In this document: positions 21,636-33,159 of the stretch, one piece after another
How the letters are laid out: the number at the start of each line of letters is the position of its first letter
How positions within the stretch are numbered: position 1 is the stretch's first letter
From: Tiliqua scincoides
Lineage: Eukaryota > Chordata > Lepidosauria > Squamata > Scincidae
Reading direction: 5' to 3'
NCBI RefSeq assembly: GCF_035046505.1
Contig: NC_089822.1
Coordinates: 90,007,659 to 90,071,658 of the forward strand
DNA: 64,000 bases
The notes under the pieces: model-generated
Seen by the model: only the letters and a program-made list of their open reading frames with translations
Told to the model about the DNA's origin: nothing
Databases searched by the model: none
Position numbers and translations under genes: made by a program

Positions 21636-22255
21636 AAGTGGGCTCCCAGAAGGACCCAGCATAAAGGAGGGAAATTTTGAGGTGCAAGTTAAGAGGTAAC
21701 ACCTAAAGACGTTAAGGAAGAGAGTAGTACAGGCAGTTGCAGTGGAAGCCTGTGGTGGAAATGGTTCTCTGTAGGGGACTACGTAGGCAAAAGGTGGTCC
21801 TAGGAATAGGGTGTAAAAAGCTTCTCTCACCTGGGCCGGGAAGCTAGTCTCTTCCATCAAACAAAGTCTTAACTGCTGCCTTAGGTCTTATAGAAGACAT
21901 GAGGAAGGAACGGAGTTTCTTAAGCCAAAGGAAGCCTATTACTAATACACATTTTTGCTGTTCCAATGAGACTTCACCCCCAGCATCAGTTACTTGGATA
22001 GCCTTGAAGTCCAAGTTATGGTCAACTGAATATATTTACAAGTAGATTCAGGATTGCAACCTCTGCATTTGAGTCAGTTGCAAATCCTACCATATTCAAC
22101 ACAATTTACTCCAACATAAGTGTGCCTATGATTAAGGTTCAGCCTAGACTATGGTCACCTGAAGAATTCAATGACAAGCAATTTTACTCAGAAATATCCA
22201 TCTGGTTCTTCAGATGGCCACACCATACTTTAAATGGATAGCAGTTTGAGTAGAT

Positions 22256-22599
22256 CAGGTGTGTCAAACATAAGGTTTGACACATAAGGTCCAAGGGGCC
22301 TGATGCAGCCTGCAGAAGCTTTTTATCCAGCCCTCAGGCTCTCAGCTACTGAGCAGTGCTGAAGTGTTACTGCTGAAAGGGTAGCCCGCATGAAAATTAG
22401 GCTCTCCCATAACTTGAAATATGAGCAAGATTTGCGTATTTTCTCTTCTGTCATTTGCAGCTAATGAGAAAAAGTGCTTTTTTTGGGGTTTTGACCTGTT
22501 TAATGACATCCGTTCCTGCCTTATGGCATTGCTTCCGGCCATCAACAGGCATCCTGAATGCTATTTAGCCCTCGGTATGAAACAAGTTTGACATCCCTA
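22256..22599. mobile_element. hAT-type MITE with gagtagat TSD
   Basis: The ends are caggtgtgtcaaac and gtttgacatcccta, flanked by gagtagat at 22248-22255 and 22600-22607. The interior has gatgcagcctgcagaag and cgttcctgccttatggcatt. Confidence 0.85.
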
Positions 22600-22609
22600 G
22601 AGTAGATCT

Positions 22610-23430
22610 TATTGAATATATTCTCTCCAGCAGTTTAGATGCTGTCTGATCAAAGAGGCTTTGGAAAAAACATCCAAGAGATAACACCCTTCAAATGCAC
22701 AGATAATCCCACATTTTAGGATTTCCTATAAAAAGCCAAGACCTTGTCTCTTGGTGAACAAACCTCCACCCACTTCAAAAACGGGAGGATGAACTGCTAC
22801 CTTCCACCGAAGGAGTGAGATCTGCAACTACATCAATAGGCTTAGACTCTAAGCTGTATACTAGGCTTAGAGTCTCCTAAGGCTATTCTCACATATAGTC
22901 CATACCATTTGCAAGTTTGCCATAACAACCAATACTGCAGTAAGAGAAAACCAGAAGCTGAGGGAAAACAGGCTTCGTACACACTTTTGCAAATCCCCAG
23001 CTTGTAGCCAAATATTTGAGATACTCTGTACAGAATCAGGGCTGGTGAGTCTATGCCAACTTAGCCAGTCACTCATTTTTCATCCGTAGGGTAACTACAT
23101 TAATTCAGGAGTCTTCCAATGAATGCCAGCATACTAATCTAGCCAACAGCACACTGCATATAATTTTCAAGAAACACAAAAGTTTGTACTATAACTGTAC
23201 AGCAAGCTCAGTTAGCCCTTTTGCAAAGATACTCTGCTCATTTACTTATTAGGTGCACAGGAACAGAAAACCCAATTAAAAGCCTCCTGCCCTATCTCAA
23301 ACCTACTTTTTGCTTTACAGCTGTCTACAGAGGACCCTTCTCCACCTTTATATAATAAATACACCACACTCCTATTGGACAGCAATTAGATCTGCAGTTT
23401 TGAGAAGCAATCAGAAAGTAGCTTTCTCTA
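22610..23430. other. intergenic DNA, no supported feature
   Basis: Unique-looking sequence without a recognised repeat or frame. Confidence 0.45.
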
Positions 23431-23439
23431 GTGCAGTGG

Positions 23440-23797
23440 TTCTCAGATGTTTAGCACTGGGACCCACTGTTTTAGAATGAAAATCTGTCAGGACCCACTG
23501 GAAGTGATGTCATGACCAGAGGTGACATTATCAAGCAGGAAATTTTTTAACAATCCTAGGCTGCAATTCTACCCAAGCTTACCCAGGAGTAAGCCCCATT
23601 TATTGTCATTGTTAAAAGTATATACATAGTAGCCTGTTTAAAGTACACAGCTGTAACATTTCCCCAGATGCAATCACATACTTGGTGGCATCAAGTCTAA
23701 TATATTAAAAATAAAATATTGAAATGAGTGGGGACCCACCTGAAATTGGTTCATGACCCACGTAGTGGGTCCCGACCCACAGTTTGAGAAACACAGC
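23440..23797. mobile_element. hAT-type MITE, same family as 2348, 8-bp TSD
   Basis: The ends are cagtggttctcag and gtttgagaaacacag, flanked on both sides by ctctagtg. The interior matches the copy at 2348 along its length (gtagtgggtcccgacccac near the right end). Confidence 0.88.
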
Positions 23798-24257
23798 TCT
23801 AGTGGGACTAACTGTAACAGAGGGTTAGGCTTTATATCTGGGCTGAATCACTGTCATGAGTCTCTGAGCAATGTTAGTAGATTGTGGAAAATTTCCCTTG
23901 GTATAAAAAGGAGAGGCTGGTTTTGTTTGAGTTTTTTGATGAGGGAAATTTATCAGGGTAACATTCCGTATGTACAGTACTGTAGTATATCAGTTTTACC
24001 AGTACCTTGACAGTGTATCATCCTGATTCTGTGACCATTCTCAAAACCTTTTTGTTTCACCCCTCATTTGGGTGATGGGTTATCTGTCTCCTGTTCCTCT
24101 AGAGTAGATCCTTGAGTGTAAATAGTTTTTGCCCTGCTCCAATTGGTTTTATTTATTTATTTCTGATTTTACTCATTCTTTTCATAAATTTTATCTATAA
24201 ATTGTAAGCTACCTTGGGCATCTGCTCCAGCAAAGGAAAAGCGGGATAAAAATATTT

Positions 24258-24309
24258 TAAACAAACAAACAAACAAACAAACAAACAAACAAACAAACAA
24301 ACAAACAAA
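24258..24309. repeat. (AAAC)n microsatellite
   Basis: About 12 units of acaa/aaac after ggataaaaatattttaaac, possibly the tail of a retroelement 3' end (ccttgggcatctgctcc, gcgggataaaaat). Confidence 0.9.
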
Positions 24310-24432
24310 TGTAATGGTTCCAAAATGCTGTGTGTGTGTGTGTGTTTAAAAGAAAGACTCACAGCACTATGGTCCCTTTGTCTCACACAAACACATATGC
24401 CATGCTTGAGCGCTGCTCACAGCTCACGAACA

Positions 24433-25222
24433 GTGCAAGCCTATGCATGTTTACTCAGAAGTAAATACCACTGTATTCAATGGGGCTTTGTCTCAGGTGA
24501 GCATGTCTAGGACTGTAGCCTTAGGTGTACTTCTACTACGATGACAGAGAGATGTACTTGGCTATCGACCTATTGTGAAGGTCGATTTTTTTGGTCATTT
24601 TTTGTGCTTATTTGAGGTTTTAAGCACATAAAATGTGTACTGCTAACTTTCACATGAGTCTGGAGGGAAATTTTGTTCCGGAAAGAGAAATGCATATGCA
24701 TGTGTAAGGGGAATTTGATGAAGCAAATATACAAACAGTGCTTTCTGGCATCCTCCTTGAGGCTAGTCTGACATATTTCCATTCTGTATCTAGATTTAAA
24801 TTTGGCAGAATACAAAGGCTAGTAACACTACTACTTCATAGGAAAGAACTGAACATTTTATAGGTACAGTAGGGCTGCAATCCTGTCAACCCTTAATTGG
24901 GAGTAAGCCTGTGGAATTACATGGGATTTACATCTGAGTCAAAATACATAGATTTGGGTAAGCAATTTTACACAAAAGGAAGTATAACTGAGTCCAGTAG
25001 GACTTCCCCAAAGGTAAATGTGTATGGGATGGTTGTTTCAGTATGACTTACTTCTGAATTACCTAATGTAGGATTATGAAGTGTAACTTGCTCATTATCA
25101 TGATCCAATGTGAAATTGAGGCATGCTTACATGGAAGTAGGCAGTTCCAATACTTTTTTGACTCAAAACATCTGACATCATTGGGACTGTTTCTTGCATA
25201 AGGATGCATAGGATTGCAGCCA
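24433..25222. repeat. cluster of degenerate short palindromic repeats
   Basis: One copy at 24436-24523 (tgcatgtttactcagaagta), then weaker units at about 24870-24960, 24980-25060 and 25170-25222 (ggattgcagccaattagcc). Between them is AT-rich sequence with no other signal. Confidence 0.55.
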
Positions 25223-25258
25223 ATTAGCCTATTGGTTTTAATGAATTTAAGTACACTC

Positions 25259-25805
25259 AGGGTCCAATCCTAACCAGTGCACGCCGGCTCACTGCTGGCG
25301 CACTGGCGCAAACGTGCCATAAGGCACATTTGTGGGCCCTAGCACCAGTGGAGCACTGGTGCTAGACCAGTGCTGGCTGGTGCTGGGCTAGCGCTGGCGA
25401 AGCACCAAGCTCTGCGGCTTGGCGGTTGCGTGGACCGCCAGGCAGCGGAGAAATAGGTGGGGTCATGGAGGGGAGGTGGAGAGGAGGTGTTCTGGGGCGG
25501 GGGGAGGTTGAGTGAGGGTGGGGAGGGGGCACGGAGGGGGCACGCCAAGGAAGGGAGCGGGGCAGGAGGGAGACGGGACTGGTGGAACTTTGTTCCACCT
25601 GATCCTAAGCCTCCGTGTCGGGCTGCCCACCCTTGGGTCGTCATAGAATTGAGTAGCCCCATTGCAGGCTATTTGCTTTACCCGGGGGAAGGGGATGCCT
25701 CTCTCTCGAAGAGGCAGCAGTGGCTGTCTGGGGTGCGCTGGATGCAGCAGCAGCCATTTTCAGCACTGCTGCAGCTCCGCACTCTGGGTAGCTTAGGATT
25801 GGGCT
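25259..25805. mobile_element. GC-rich MITE, about 550 bp
   Basis: It runs from agggtccaatcctaacc to gcttaggattgggctg. It contains cgctggcgaagcaccaag, a purine-rich block (25440-25580) and a block with ggatgcagcagcagcc. It is homologous in inverse orientation to 32565-33155. The open frames here (Pro/Gly-rich) are composition artefacts. Confidence 0.65.
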
Positions 25806-25853
25806 GCTCGAATACAGTCCTATATCCACTTACCTGGAAGTTACAGCACACTC

Positions 25854-26155
25854 AGGGCGCAATCCTAACCCCTTATGTCAGTGCTTTCCAGCACTGAATG
25901 AATACAGAATTCATATTCATACAGAATATGAATTCATTCAGAATTCATTCATACAGAATTCAAGCACTGTCAAATACAGTGCTTTCCAGCACTGACATAA
26001 GGGCAATGCAGCTCCGAGGTAAGGGAACAAACATTCCCTTACTTTGAGAAGGCCTCCTTGAGTGACACTCAACTGCAGGATGCAGCACATGTCCCATTGG
26101 CACCGCTATGCCAGTGCTGGAAAGCACAGACATAAGGGGTTAGGATTGCGCCTTA
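25854..26155. mobile_element. MITE, same family as 7476, with internal short duplications
   Basis: It runs from cagggcgcaatcctaacc to ggggttaggattgcgcctt. Between the ends the gaattcattcatacagaatt motif is locally repeated (25895-25970), followed by a second cagtgctttccagcactg. Confidence 0.65.
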
Positions 26156-26292
26156 AGTGTGGTTTACTTCTGAGTAAATATGCATAGGAGTGCACTGTTA
26201 CAAATGTGTTCAGATAAACTTAACATACAACTGGAGAGAATCTCTGTCTAGAAGTAGGTCTAAATTAGAAGCATATCTATTTAGAAGTATGT

Positions 26293-26624
26293 ATTGGCAA
26301 CCTTCAGTCTCGAAAGACTATGGTATCGCGCTCTGAAAGGTGGTTCTGGCACAGCGTCTAGTGTGGCTGAAAAGGCCAATCTGGGAGTGACAATCCCTTC
26401 CACACCGGGAGCAAGTGCAGTCTGTCCCTGGTCTGTCTCCCTGGCTATGGGCCTTCCTTCTTTGCCTCTTAGCCTCAGACTGTTGGCAAAGTGTCTCTTC
26501 AAACTGGGAAAGGCCATGCTGCACAGCCTGCCTCCAAGCGGGCCGCTCAGAGGCCAGGGTTTCCCACTTGTTGAGGTCCATCCCTAAGGCCTTCAGATCC
26601 CTCTTGCAGATCCCTCTTGCAGAT
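26293..26624 (-). mobile_element. LINE 3' end with zinc-knuckle ORF, copy B, perfect 14-bp TSD
   Basis: This is the same family as the copy at 1404-1803: an open frame from D-L-N-K-W-E-T-L-A-S-E to the knuckle C-S-R-C...H-T-R-R-C, then a 3' UTR ending ttggcaac on the plus strand. It is 5'-truncated and flanked by identical atttagaagtatgt at 26279-26292 and 26625-26638. This fixes the exact 3' end of the family and shows target-primed insertion. A 13-bp tandem duplication (cagatccctcttg) sits at its 5' edge. The perfect duplication suggests a fairly young insertion. Confidence 0.85.
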
Positions 26625-26639
26625 ATTTAGAAGTATGTC

Positions 26640-27370
26640 CAATTAAATTTACGAGGTCTTACTATCAAGTGTACAAAGGACTTCACCCTGAACTATGTGT
26701 TGGATTGAGGTTAGTATGTTTAGAATCAGGGTGTATTAGCATAGAACTACAATCCTGGGCATATGTACCTGGTAGTAGGTCTAACTGAAAATATTGAGTG
26801 AAGTAAACATGAATAGTTCAGGTTGCACAATTTTTTAAAAAAATATTTATTAATTTTTTTTAAATTAACACACCAGTATAACACACAAGGCTGCACAAGT
26901 ATGAAAGGAGAAGAATTATATTTAAGCCTCCACTGCAGACTTGAGGAAGATGGCACGTTTGTTCTGAGAAGCCAAATCAGTGTCATGAAAGAAAAAATGA
27001 CACAGAACTTAATCAGACAAGACAGCTTTAAGTGAATGGGCACATTATCTCTCAAGGTGACTATCCTGTGAATGTTTCTGTACACAAGGGGCAAAAGATT
27101 GTGAGCCTCAGGAGACACCTGACAGGGAGAGGTTTGCGGATTCTTTTCCCATTTCTGTAGGAAATGGAACATCCACATGGAACATCCACAACTGCTGAAC
27201 TCTTCTGTGTGCAGCTTCTGAAAGCAAAAGACCAGCGATGCCATTTTGTTTGTTATTCTTGCTCCAGTATGTTTAACGACAACAAAAAAGCTGCACTTCA
27301 GTGGCTCATTCCCAGAAGTAGGAAACTGAAGGAGCCTCTGCTCGCACCAGGGAAGAAGCGGTTAAAGAAC
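26640..27370. other. intergenic DNA, no supported feature
   Basis: A 165-codon minus frame (26747-27244) has no domain or coding character and is taken as chance. Confidence 0.5.
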
Positions 27371-27374
27371 TACG

Positions 27375-27842
27375 GGGGGGGGGTATCTGCAATTCCCATA
27401 TCTGCAGATTCATTTAAGTGCAGAACGGGACCACTTGGGCCCCCTGCGTGCGCCTCCCTACATGCGTCCCCTCTAGAGGCAAGGATCTTCTGAGGCCAGC
27501 AGAGGCTGTGCACGTCCATTCATGGCCTCTGCCAGGAAGATTAGAACAAAACAGTCATTTCCAGTTTTTCATAAAACCAGAAGTGACATTTTTAATGCAT
27601 TATAAGGCATTAAAAATGTCACTTCTGGTTTAATAAAAAAAACCCTGGAAGTTACATTTTTTCATTCTAATCTCTAATCTTCATTCTGAGTTTAGAAGAG
27701 GCCACGGACAGATGCGCATGGCCTCTGCTGGGCTCAGAAGACACTCTGAAAGTTAGCAGAACTCCCCTCGGCCCTGGAGGGTGGGGGGTGTCCCCTGGTA
27801 TCCACGGTTTCACTTAACCACAGATAACAGGGCACACCTGTT
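27375..27842. mobile_element. Tigger-like MITE with a perfect internal hairpin
   Basis: It is bounded by ggtatctgcaattcccatat on the left and tggtatccacggtttcac / acttaaccacagataacagg on the right, a degenerate Tigger-type pattern. The centre is a 25-bp perfect hairpin at 27574-27631. The flanking halves share agaggccacggacag / ggcctctgccag modules in inverse order. Confidence 0.6.
27574..27631. repeat. perfect 25-bp hairpin, 8-nt loop
   Basis: The arms aaaccagaagtgacattttt... and ...aaaaatgtcacttctggttt are perfectly complementary around loop attataag (27599-27606). It lies at the centre of the Tigger-like MITE at 27375-27842. Confidence 0.85.
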
Positions 27843-28391
27843 TTTCTCTGTCCTGGCAGAATAGAGCAAATGTGTCAGTGGGATGTCAGGCTATGGGAGA
27901 GGCAACCAGAAATGCTTCTAATGGACTCAGCTCCGATCCAGTCACTTATCCATGTTTCACATACGCACTTGTGATTGGAGACTAACTGCAGTGCAGCACA
28001 AATTTATCCTTGGTTTGGCTAGTCCATGCCTGATTTTTTTCCACATGAAAGTAGTATCTGCTTGTCAGGATAATGTGAGAATATATTCTTGGTTGATCTC
28101 TCCATGATTGAAAAGAAATAAAAATAAGTCTGGTGAACTCTCAGCGGTCTTCAGCGGCTCATAACTCAGTCGCATCAAAATTAATTTTTTCCTCTAGCAA
28201 GCAAAGACTCTGCTTCCTTGGACAAGTGGTTTCTTTGCCAAGATCAAACTTTCATCTCAACCCTCAAACATTTTATCACGTTTCACAACTTAGTGCCAAG
28301 CATTATTATTATTATTTTTCATGCTGAAGTGCAAGACATACAAATAGAATTCTGAAGCCAGGCCCCAACAATTTGAGAGAAGTGGTTATCG

Positions 28392-28392
<1 letters not shown>

Positions 28393-28436
<44 letters not shown>
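28393..28436. repeat. (GT)n microsatellite
   Basis: About 20 uninterrupted GT units. Confidence 0.95.
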
Positions 28437-28437
<1 letters not shown>

Positions 28438-28634
28438 CTAAACGCTAAGTTTTTCAGGGTCCTGAACGCCTGTGTAAAGCGGTCACTCCCCCTCGCCTTC
28501 AGATCAGCGAGAGCAAAGCAGACGCCTCCATGTTGGTCCCGCTACCCAGTATGGCTCCAGCAGCGAGGGGGAGAAGCTGCTTTACATGGGTGTTCAGGAG
28601 CCTGTAAAACTTAGCATTTTGACCTCCTGCTATT

Positions 28635-28770
28635 GCTGTGAGGTAGATTAGGCTGAGAGCCACTGACTGGCCCAAGGTTAGCCAGGAAACTTTGTGGCTG
28701 TGCGGGGATTTGAACCTGAAACTTCCAGGTCTAAGTCCAAATCCTGAAGCACTACACCATCCTGGCTCCC
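28635..28770 (-). mobile_element. tRNA-derived SINE fragment, same family as 52640
   Basis: It contains gaggtagattaggctgagag, caaggttagccaggaaact and ggggatttgaacctga, ending at gcactacaccatcctggct. The 3' tail is absent. Confidence 0.7.
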
Positions 28771-28779
28771 CTTTTTCTA

Positions 28780-29470
28780 GGGGAAAAAAAGGAACGAGAC
28801 CAGGATGCAACTGAGAGTGGGCAAAACCTGATCCTCAACACAGACTCTATTACCAGGGGCAGGATTTAAGTTCAACCCCTTCTCCATCCAGCATTGTCCC
28901 ATGCAATCCCTTTACTGTCTCCATATAAATGAATGGCAGCTATTTTGTCGCATGGATGGAAACAGAGCACAGAGATACAGTAGACTGCACCCCCAAGGTC
29001 CCTATTATATCTAGACCCTCTCCCTGCACACCTTTCTTCTTGCCAGAGTGATGGTTTTATCAGCTTTTATTGGAATCAGCTGAAGGAGCATTGTTATTGC
29101 ACTGAGAAGTTCACAGTCATTTCTAGGCAAAGCTTTTTATGGTGCATTAGTTCAAAGTCTCATTGAGCTTCTTGCCCATAAAGTGGCAGCTGTACATTAC
29201 CAACATTTTAAGGATACTCAAATCTCAGGCACCGAGTCTGAATTCACTGCATTCCTAGTGAACAAGGTTCGCTGAGCTCTGAAATTTATTTGCTTAGCTA
29301 GGTGTATTGTCTCTCGTTAACAACAAATGAGTCCATACTTTTGCCTTTCTGATTTTTACAGCAAAAGGCAATAGAAAGCTTGAGAGAGGGATCCATTAGC
29401 CATTCAATCACTGGAGTCAAATCCAGGTGGAATTCGTGATGCTGCACTTGTGTACGCAGGTGGTAAACTA

Positions 29471-29536
<66 letters not shown>

Positions 29537-30140
29537 AAGCTTATCCATATCATGTTGCCTGTCTTTGCAGAGCTGAACTTCAGGTAATGAATTTGCATTA
29601 AGTGGCAATGAGCCTATTTCGGCTTATGGCACTTTTTTTTTTTAAGCTCATTGTACTGATTTTTTAATTGAATTGATTCACATGAAAATAACTTCCATTC
29701 TTTAGGTGGGCAATGTGGAACTGATTCCCACTCTGTACGTATATGCCGTTCAGATATTGCTCTAGCCATGCATGCTATTCTGCAATACAAAATGAATCTT
29801 GGGTTTTTATATAGCCTGCACTCATTGCCAGGTCATGCATTTCTGATTACTGGGCTGTGATGACTAGTGGCTTCCCCAAGCAGCTGGATTTAATGGCACA
29901 CCATGTCTCCTTGGGTGGGGACCAGGGCCATAGTGATGAATCTTGAAGTGTAGGAGCTCTGCATTGTATCCCATAGCCAGGCTTCATAGCTGCATCCCGC
30001 TATGAAGGAAACATGGGGAGGGTGGAACAGGGGCAGGAAGGGGGTATTTCTGGGTGGGGGAAGAGAGGTCCAGGGACAGAAAGGTGGCAGGGGTGGCAGC
30101 AAAGGCTGTCACTGAATCCAATTCCCCTCCTGCGAATGAA
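28780..30140. other. intergenic DNA around the (CA)n repeat
   Basis: Nothing recognised except the microsatellite at 29472-29534. Confidence 0.5.
29472..29534. repeat. (CA)n microsatellite, about 31 units
   Basis: Perfect CA run; the longest dinucleotide repeat in the window. Confidence 0.97.
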
Positions 30141-30150
30141 AGCCCTACAC

Positions 30151-30489
30151 CAGTGTTTCCCAATGTTTGTCGGCTGCCATACAACTTCACATGGTCCACC
30201 TGTTCTAAGTACCATCAGAAGTAAATAACATCATTGCCAGCTACTTCTGGGTTGGGAGGCCAGATGCAATGTGACAAACACTAGTAAGAGACTTGGGGTG
30301 GACGGGAGGGCTTTCAAGCACAGAAAAGCAAGCTTTGGAGCTCTGCTCATCGAGCCTCCTACCGCTGTTCGTTGTGCTGTGTTCCTTGTCTCACTGCCAG
30401 GTGGCAGGTGTCCAGCGGTCCTGTGAGTATCACCAGACACCACCTCAAGTATCACTGGTGGTAACCTTACCACTGGTTGAGAAACACTG
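30151..30489. mobile_element. hAT-type MITE with ccctacac/ccctacaa TSD
   Basis: The ends are cagtgtttcccaatg and ggttgagaaacactg. The flanking octamers differ at one base (30143-30150, 30490-30497). Confidence 0.85.
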
Positions 30490-31179
30490 CCCTACAATGA
30501 CTACTCGAATCTGCACCAGCAATGAGATCCAGGTAGACCCATAGGAGGTGCTTGGGCTGACACCAGGTAAGGGAACTGAGAAGACCACCTGCAGCCTCCT
30601 TGGCTCTGCAGGATACAGCAGCAGCCGTTTTGGCACTGCTGGACCCCAGGGTGGTAGCCTCAATAGGATTGGGCTGTCAGTCTCTATCAGTCTCCTCCAT
30701 GGACTGGGCTCCCTGCAGCTACCAGAAAGACAGACTTGTCAGAGCCAAGCAATGCAGCTCACAATAGTGATGCTTTATACAAAGTTGTGTTCTGAAGTGC
30801 TGCAGAAAGAGTGTAACATTGATCAAAACCCAATACTTTTCCGATAATGTGAAACACGAGCCCACCTCCCTTTTTTACTTTTCTACTCTTGGCAACCGAA
30901 TGACACTAGGAATTTATATGGCCTGTTACCAATCAAAGCATAATTCTTTGAGAGCCAGATGAATAAAAACCTGGCCTTTGAATTATTGATCACATGGATT
31001 TGTGCATAAGCCTTTTCTAAAAAACACCTTTCTCAACATGGAAATTGTTTTGCCACCCAGTAAAAAGTGTTTCCATGCTCTCTGGCACAATCCACATTTT
31101 GGAGGGTTGTTTTTCTAAGAGCAAAAACCGTTTTCAAAGTGATGAAGTTTGACTAAACTATTTTTTTATAGTAGGGTAT

Positions 31180-31663
31180 CTTAGAGATCGCCTACTCCCG
31201 TACAATCCGGCTCGTCCTCTCAGGTCATCAGAGAAGGCCTTTTTACAAGTGCCGCCACCCAAGGAGGTCCGTGGGGCAGCGGCAAGAAACAGGGCCTTCT
31301 CAGTAGTGGCACCAACGTTATGGAACTCCCTTCCCCTTGACTTGAGAATGGCTCCCTCTCTTGAGACTTTTCGGCGAGGCCTGAAGACCTTGCTGTTTAA
31401 ACAAGCCTTCTGACTTCATGGCCTTTTTAACATCTTTTACACATCTTTTAGTTGCTTTTTTACAGGCCTGATTCCTCTATGAACTGCTGTTTTATGCTCT
31501 TTTTTTAATTCTGACTTTTATCTGACTACTGTTTTTATGGTTTCTGTTAATGTGTTTTTAATATGTTTTTATCTGTTTGTTAAATTATGTTTTAATCTGT
31601 TTTTATATATTGTAAGCCGCCCTGGGTCCCTTTAGGGAGAAGGGCGGGTTAGAAATAAAGTTG

Positions 31664-31719
<56 letters not shown>

Positions 31720-31720
31720 A
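31180..31720 (+). mobile_element. L2-clade LINE 3' end with (ATT)n tail
   Basis: The plus strand reads R-A-F-S-V-V-A-P-T-L-W-N-S-L-P-L-D-L-R, then L-E-T-F-R-R-G-L-K-T-L-L-F-K and a stop. This W-N-S-L-P...F-R-x-x-L-K-T-L-L-F C-terminus is typical of L2 and related LINEs. A T-rich 3' UTR and a conserved 3' end (gtaagccgccctgggtccc, then gaagggcgggttagaaataa) follow, and an ATT microsatellite of about 57 bp ends the copy. It is 5'-truncated near 31165-31180. Confidence 0.85.
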
Positions 31721-31782
31721 TTGGATTGTTTTCCATCTTTCTATAGTATATGCTCATCCTGGAAAAAAAAAGAGGGAATTAG

Positions 31783-31872
31783 AGCACAATCCAAAGCATG
31801 TCTTCTCAGAATTGATGCTTTTGTGCTCAATGAGGCTTACTCGCAGGAAAGTGTGTATGGGATTGCAGTCTT
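31783..31872. repeat. short palindromic repeat
   Basis: It runs gagcacaatccaaagcatg, gaggcttactcgcaggaaag and ends gggattgcagtc. Confidence 0.65.
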
Positions 31873-31874
31873 AT

Positions 31875-32055
31875 TCATTTATTATATTTGTGTCCCACTT
31901 TTCTTCCATGGAACTCATTGCAATATGCATGGTATTTTCCACTTTATTCCCGTGAGAGGTACTGATTCGCTGCAAGCAAGTGTATGACTTTATGGCTCAA
32001 CAAGGAATTGAACCCAGGTCTTTTATGGTGAGCACCCTATCTGCTTTACCATTTT
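31875..32055 (-). mobile_element. degenerate tRNA-derived SINE, minus strand
   Basis: It has tcccacttttcttccatgg at the tail side, ggaattgaacccaggtc (inverse B box) and tatctgctttaccattttg, in the order of the family at 52640. Confidence 0.45.
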
Positions 32056-32564
32056 GATTCAAGTAGCACTGGCTTTGATTGGGGGGGGGATCCTGGGACA
32101 AAGCCCTGAACTGGGCTCCCATGGCACCGTTACTACCCCAATGGCACACCCAGTACTACTACCAGCACCAGTACTGTGGGTTCAGGGGTTGGCCTGGCTG
32201 GGTAGGCCCTGATCAGCATGGCCAACTTTGCCACCTCTGGTGCCAACACAAGAATACTTAGAGGTCTTCTACCTGGAAGTTCTAGTTTCCAAACTAGAAG
32301 AATTTCCACAAATTGCTGGTGTGGCATTGTGGTGAAAAGGAGGAGCTAGAAAGTAACTTGTTCAAATGTCACTTCTGCAATAGATTCACTACAGAAAGTC
32401 TTTTGGGGTGAATGGCACGTTTATGCTGCAACCAATTGAATCTCCTCTGTTGGAAAGGCCACATCTGCATTGAGGAAGAGAGCGCTTGACCCTCCCTCTG
32501 CTGGTTGCTTTCCTACTGGAACTACCCCTCCTCTGCTTTTACATTCCAGATTCATTATTACTAA

Positions 32565-33155
32565 CAGTCTAATCCCGAGCTGTCTGGGGTGGGGGGCTGC
32601 GGCAATGCCGAAAATGGCTGCCACCACATCCTGCGCACTTTGGACAGCCGCTGGTGGCTCCTTGGGGGAAGTGGACTTTCGTCCCCTTCCCCCAGGTAAA
32701 AAGAGTAGCCCCACAATGGGGCTACTCGATTAACAGCCAACCCAAAGGTCGGCGGTGAATCAAAAGCCTCCGTGTTGGGTGGTGAGTCCGATACAGAGGC
32801 TTTGGATCCAGTGGAGCATTGCTCCACTGGTCCCATCTCCCTCCCTCCCCACTCCCTCCCACCAGCACACCTCCCCCCACCCTCTCCCCACCTCCCCGTA
32901 ACACCTCTTCCTGCACTCCCCCCCTCTGCCTGCCTCCCCCCTCCCTGGATCACCTCCTCCCCACCTCCCCCCACACCCCTGTTTACCTCTCCGCTGCTTG
33001 GTGATCCACACAACCACCGAGCAGCAGAGGTTGGGCACCTGTCTGGCTTGCCCGGTGCTAGGGCTTGCCCAGCACTAGGGCCTTGAAACTTGCCTTATGT
33101 TTGAGATAGCACGAGCTGGCAGTGAGCTGGCACAACGAGCTCAGGATTGGGCTCT
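32565..33155. mobile_element. GC-rich MITE, inverse copy of 25259
   Basis: It runs from acagtctaatcccgagc to gagctcaggattgggctc. It contains atgccgaaaatggctgcc, a pyrimidine-rich block (32820-32990) and gcccggtgctagggcttgcc. Overall order is reversed relative to the copy at 25259. Confidence 0.65.
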
Positions 33156-33159
33156 AAAT

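Noticed and set aside
24195-24386. Phe-Val-Cys-Leu repeat peptide
   Set aside because: Translation of the (AAAC)n microsatellite.
25339-25897. Pro-rich and Gly-rich open frames
   Set aside because: They lie in a GC-rich MITE also present inverted at 32565-33155; frames on both strands reflect composition.
29298-29598. Cys-Val repeat proteins
   Set aside because: Translations of the (CA)n microsatellite; the same holds for (GT)n at 28393.
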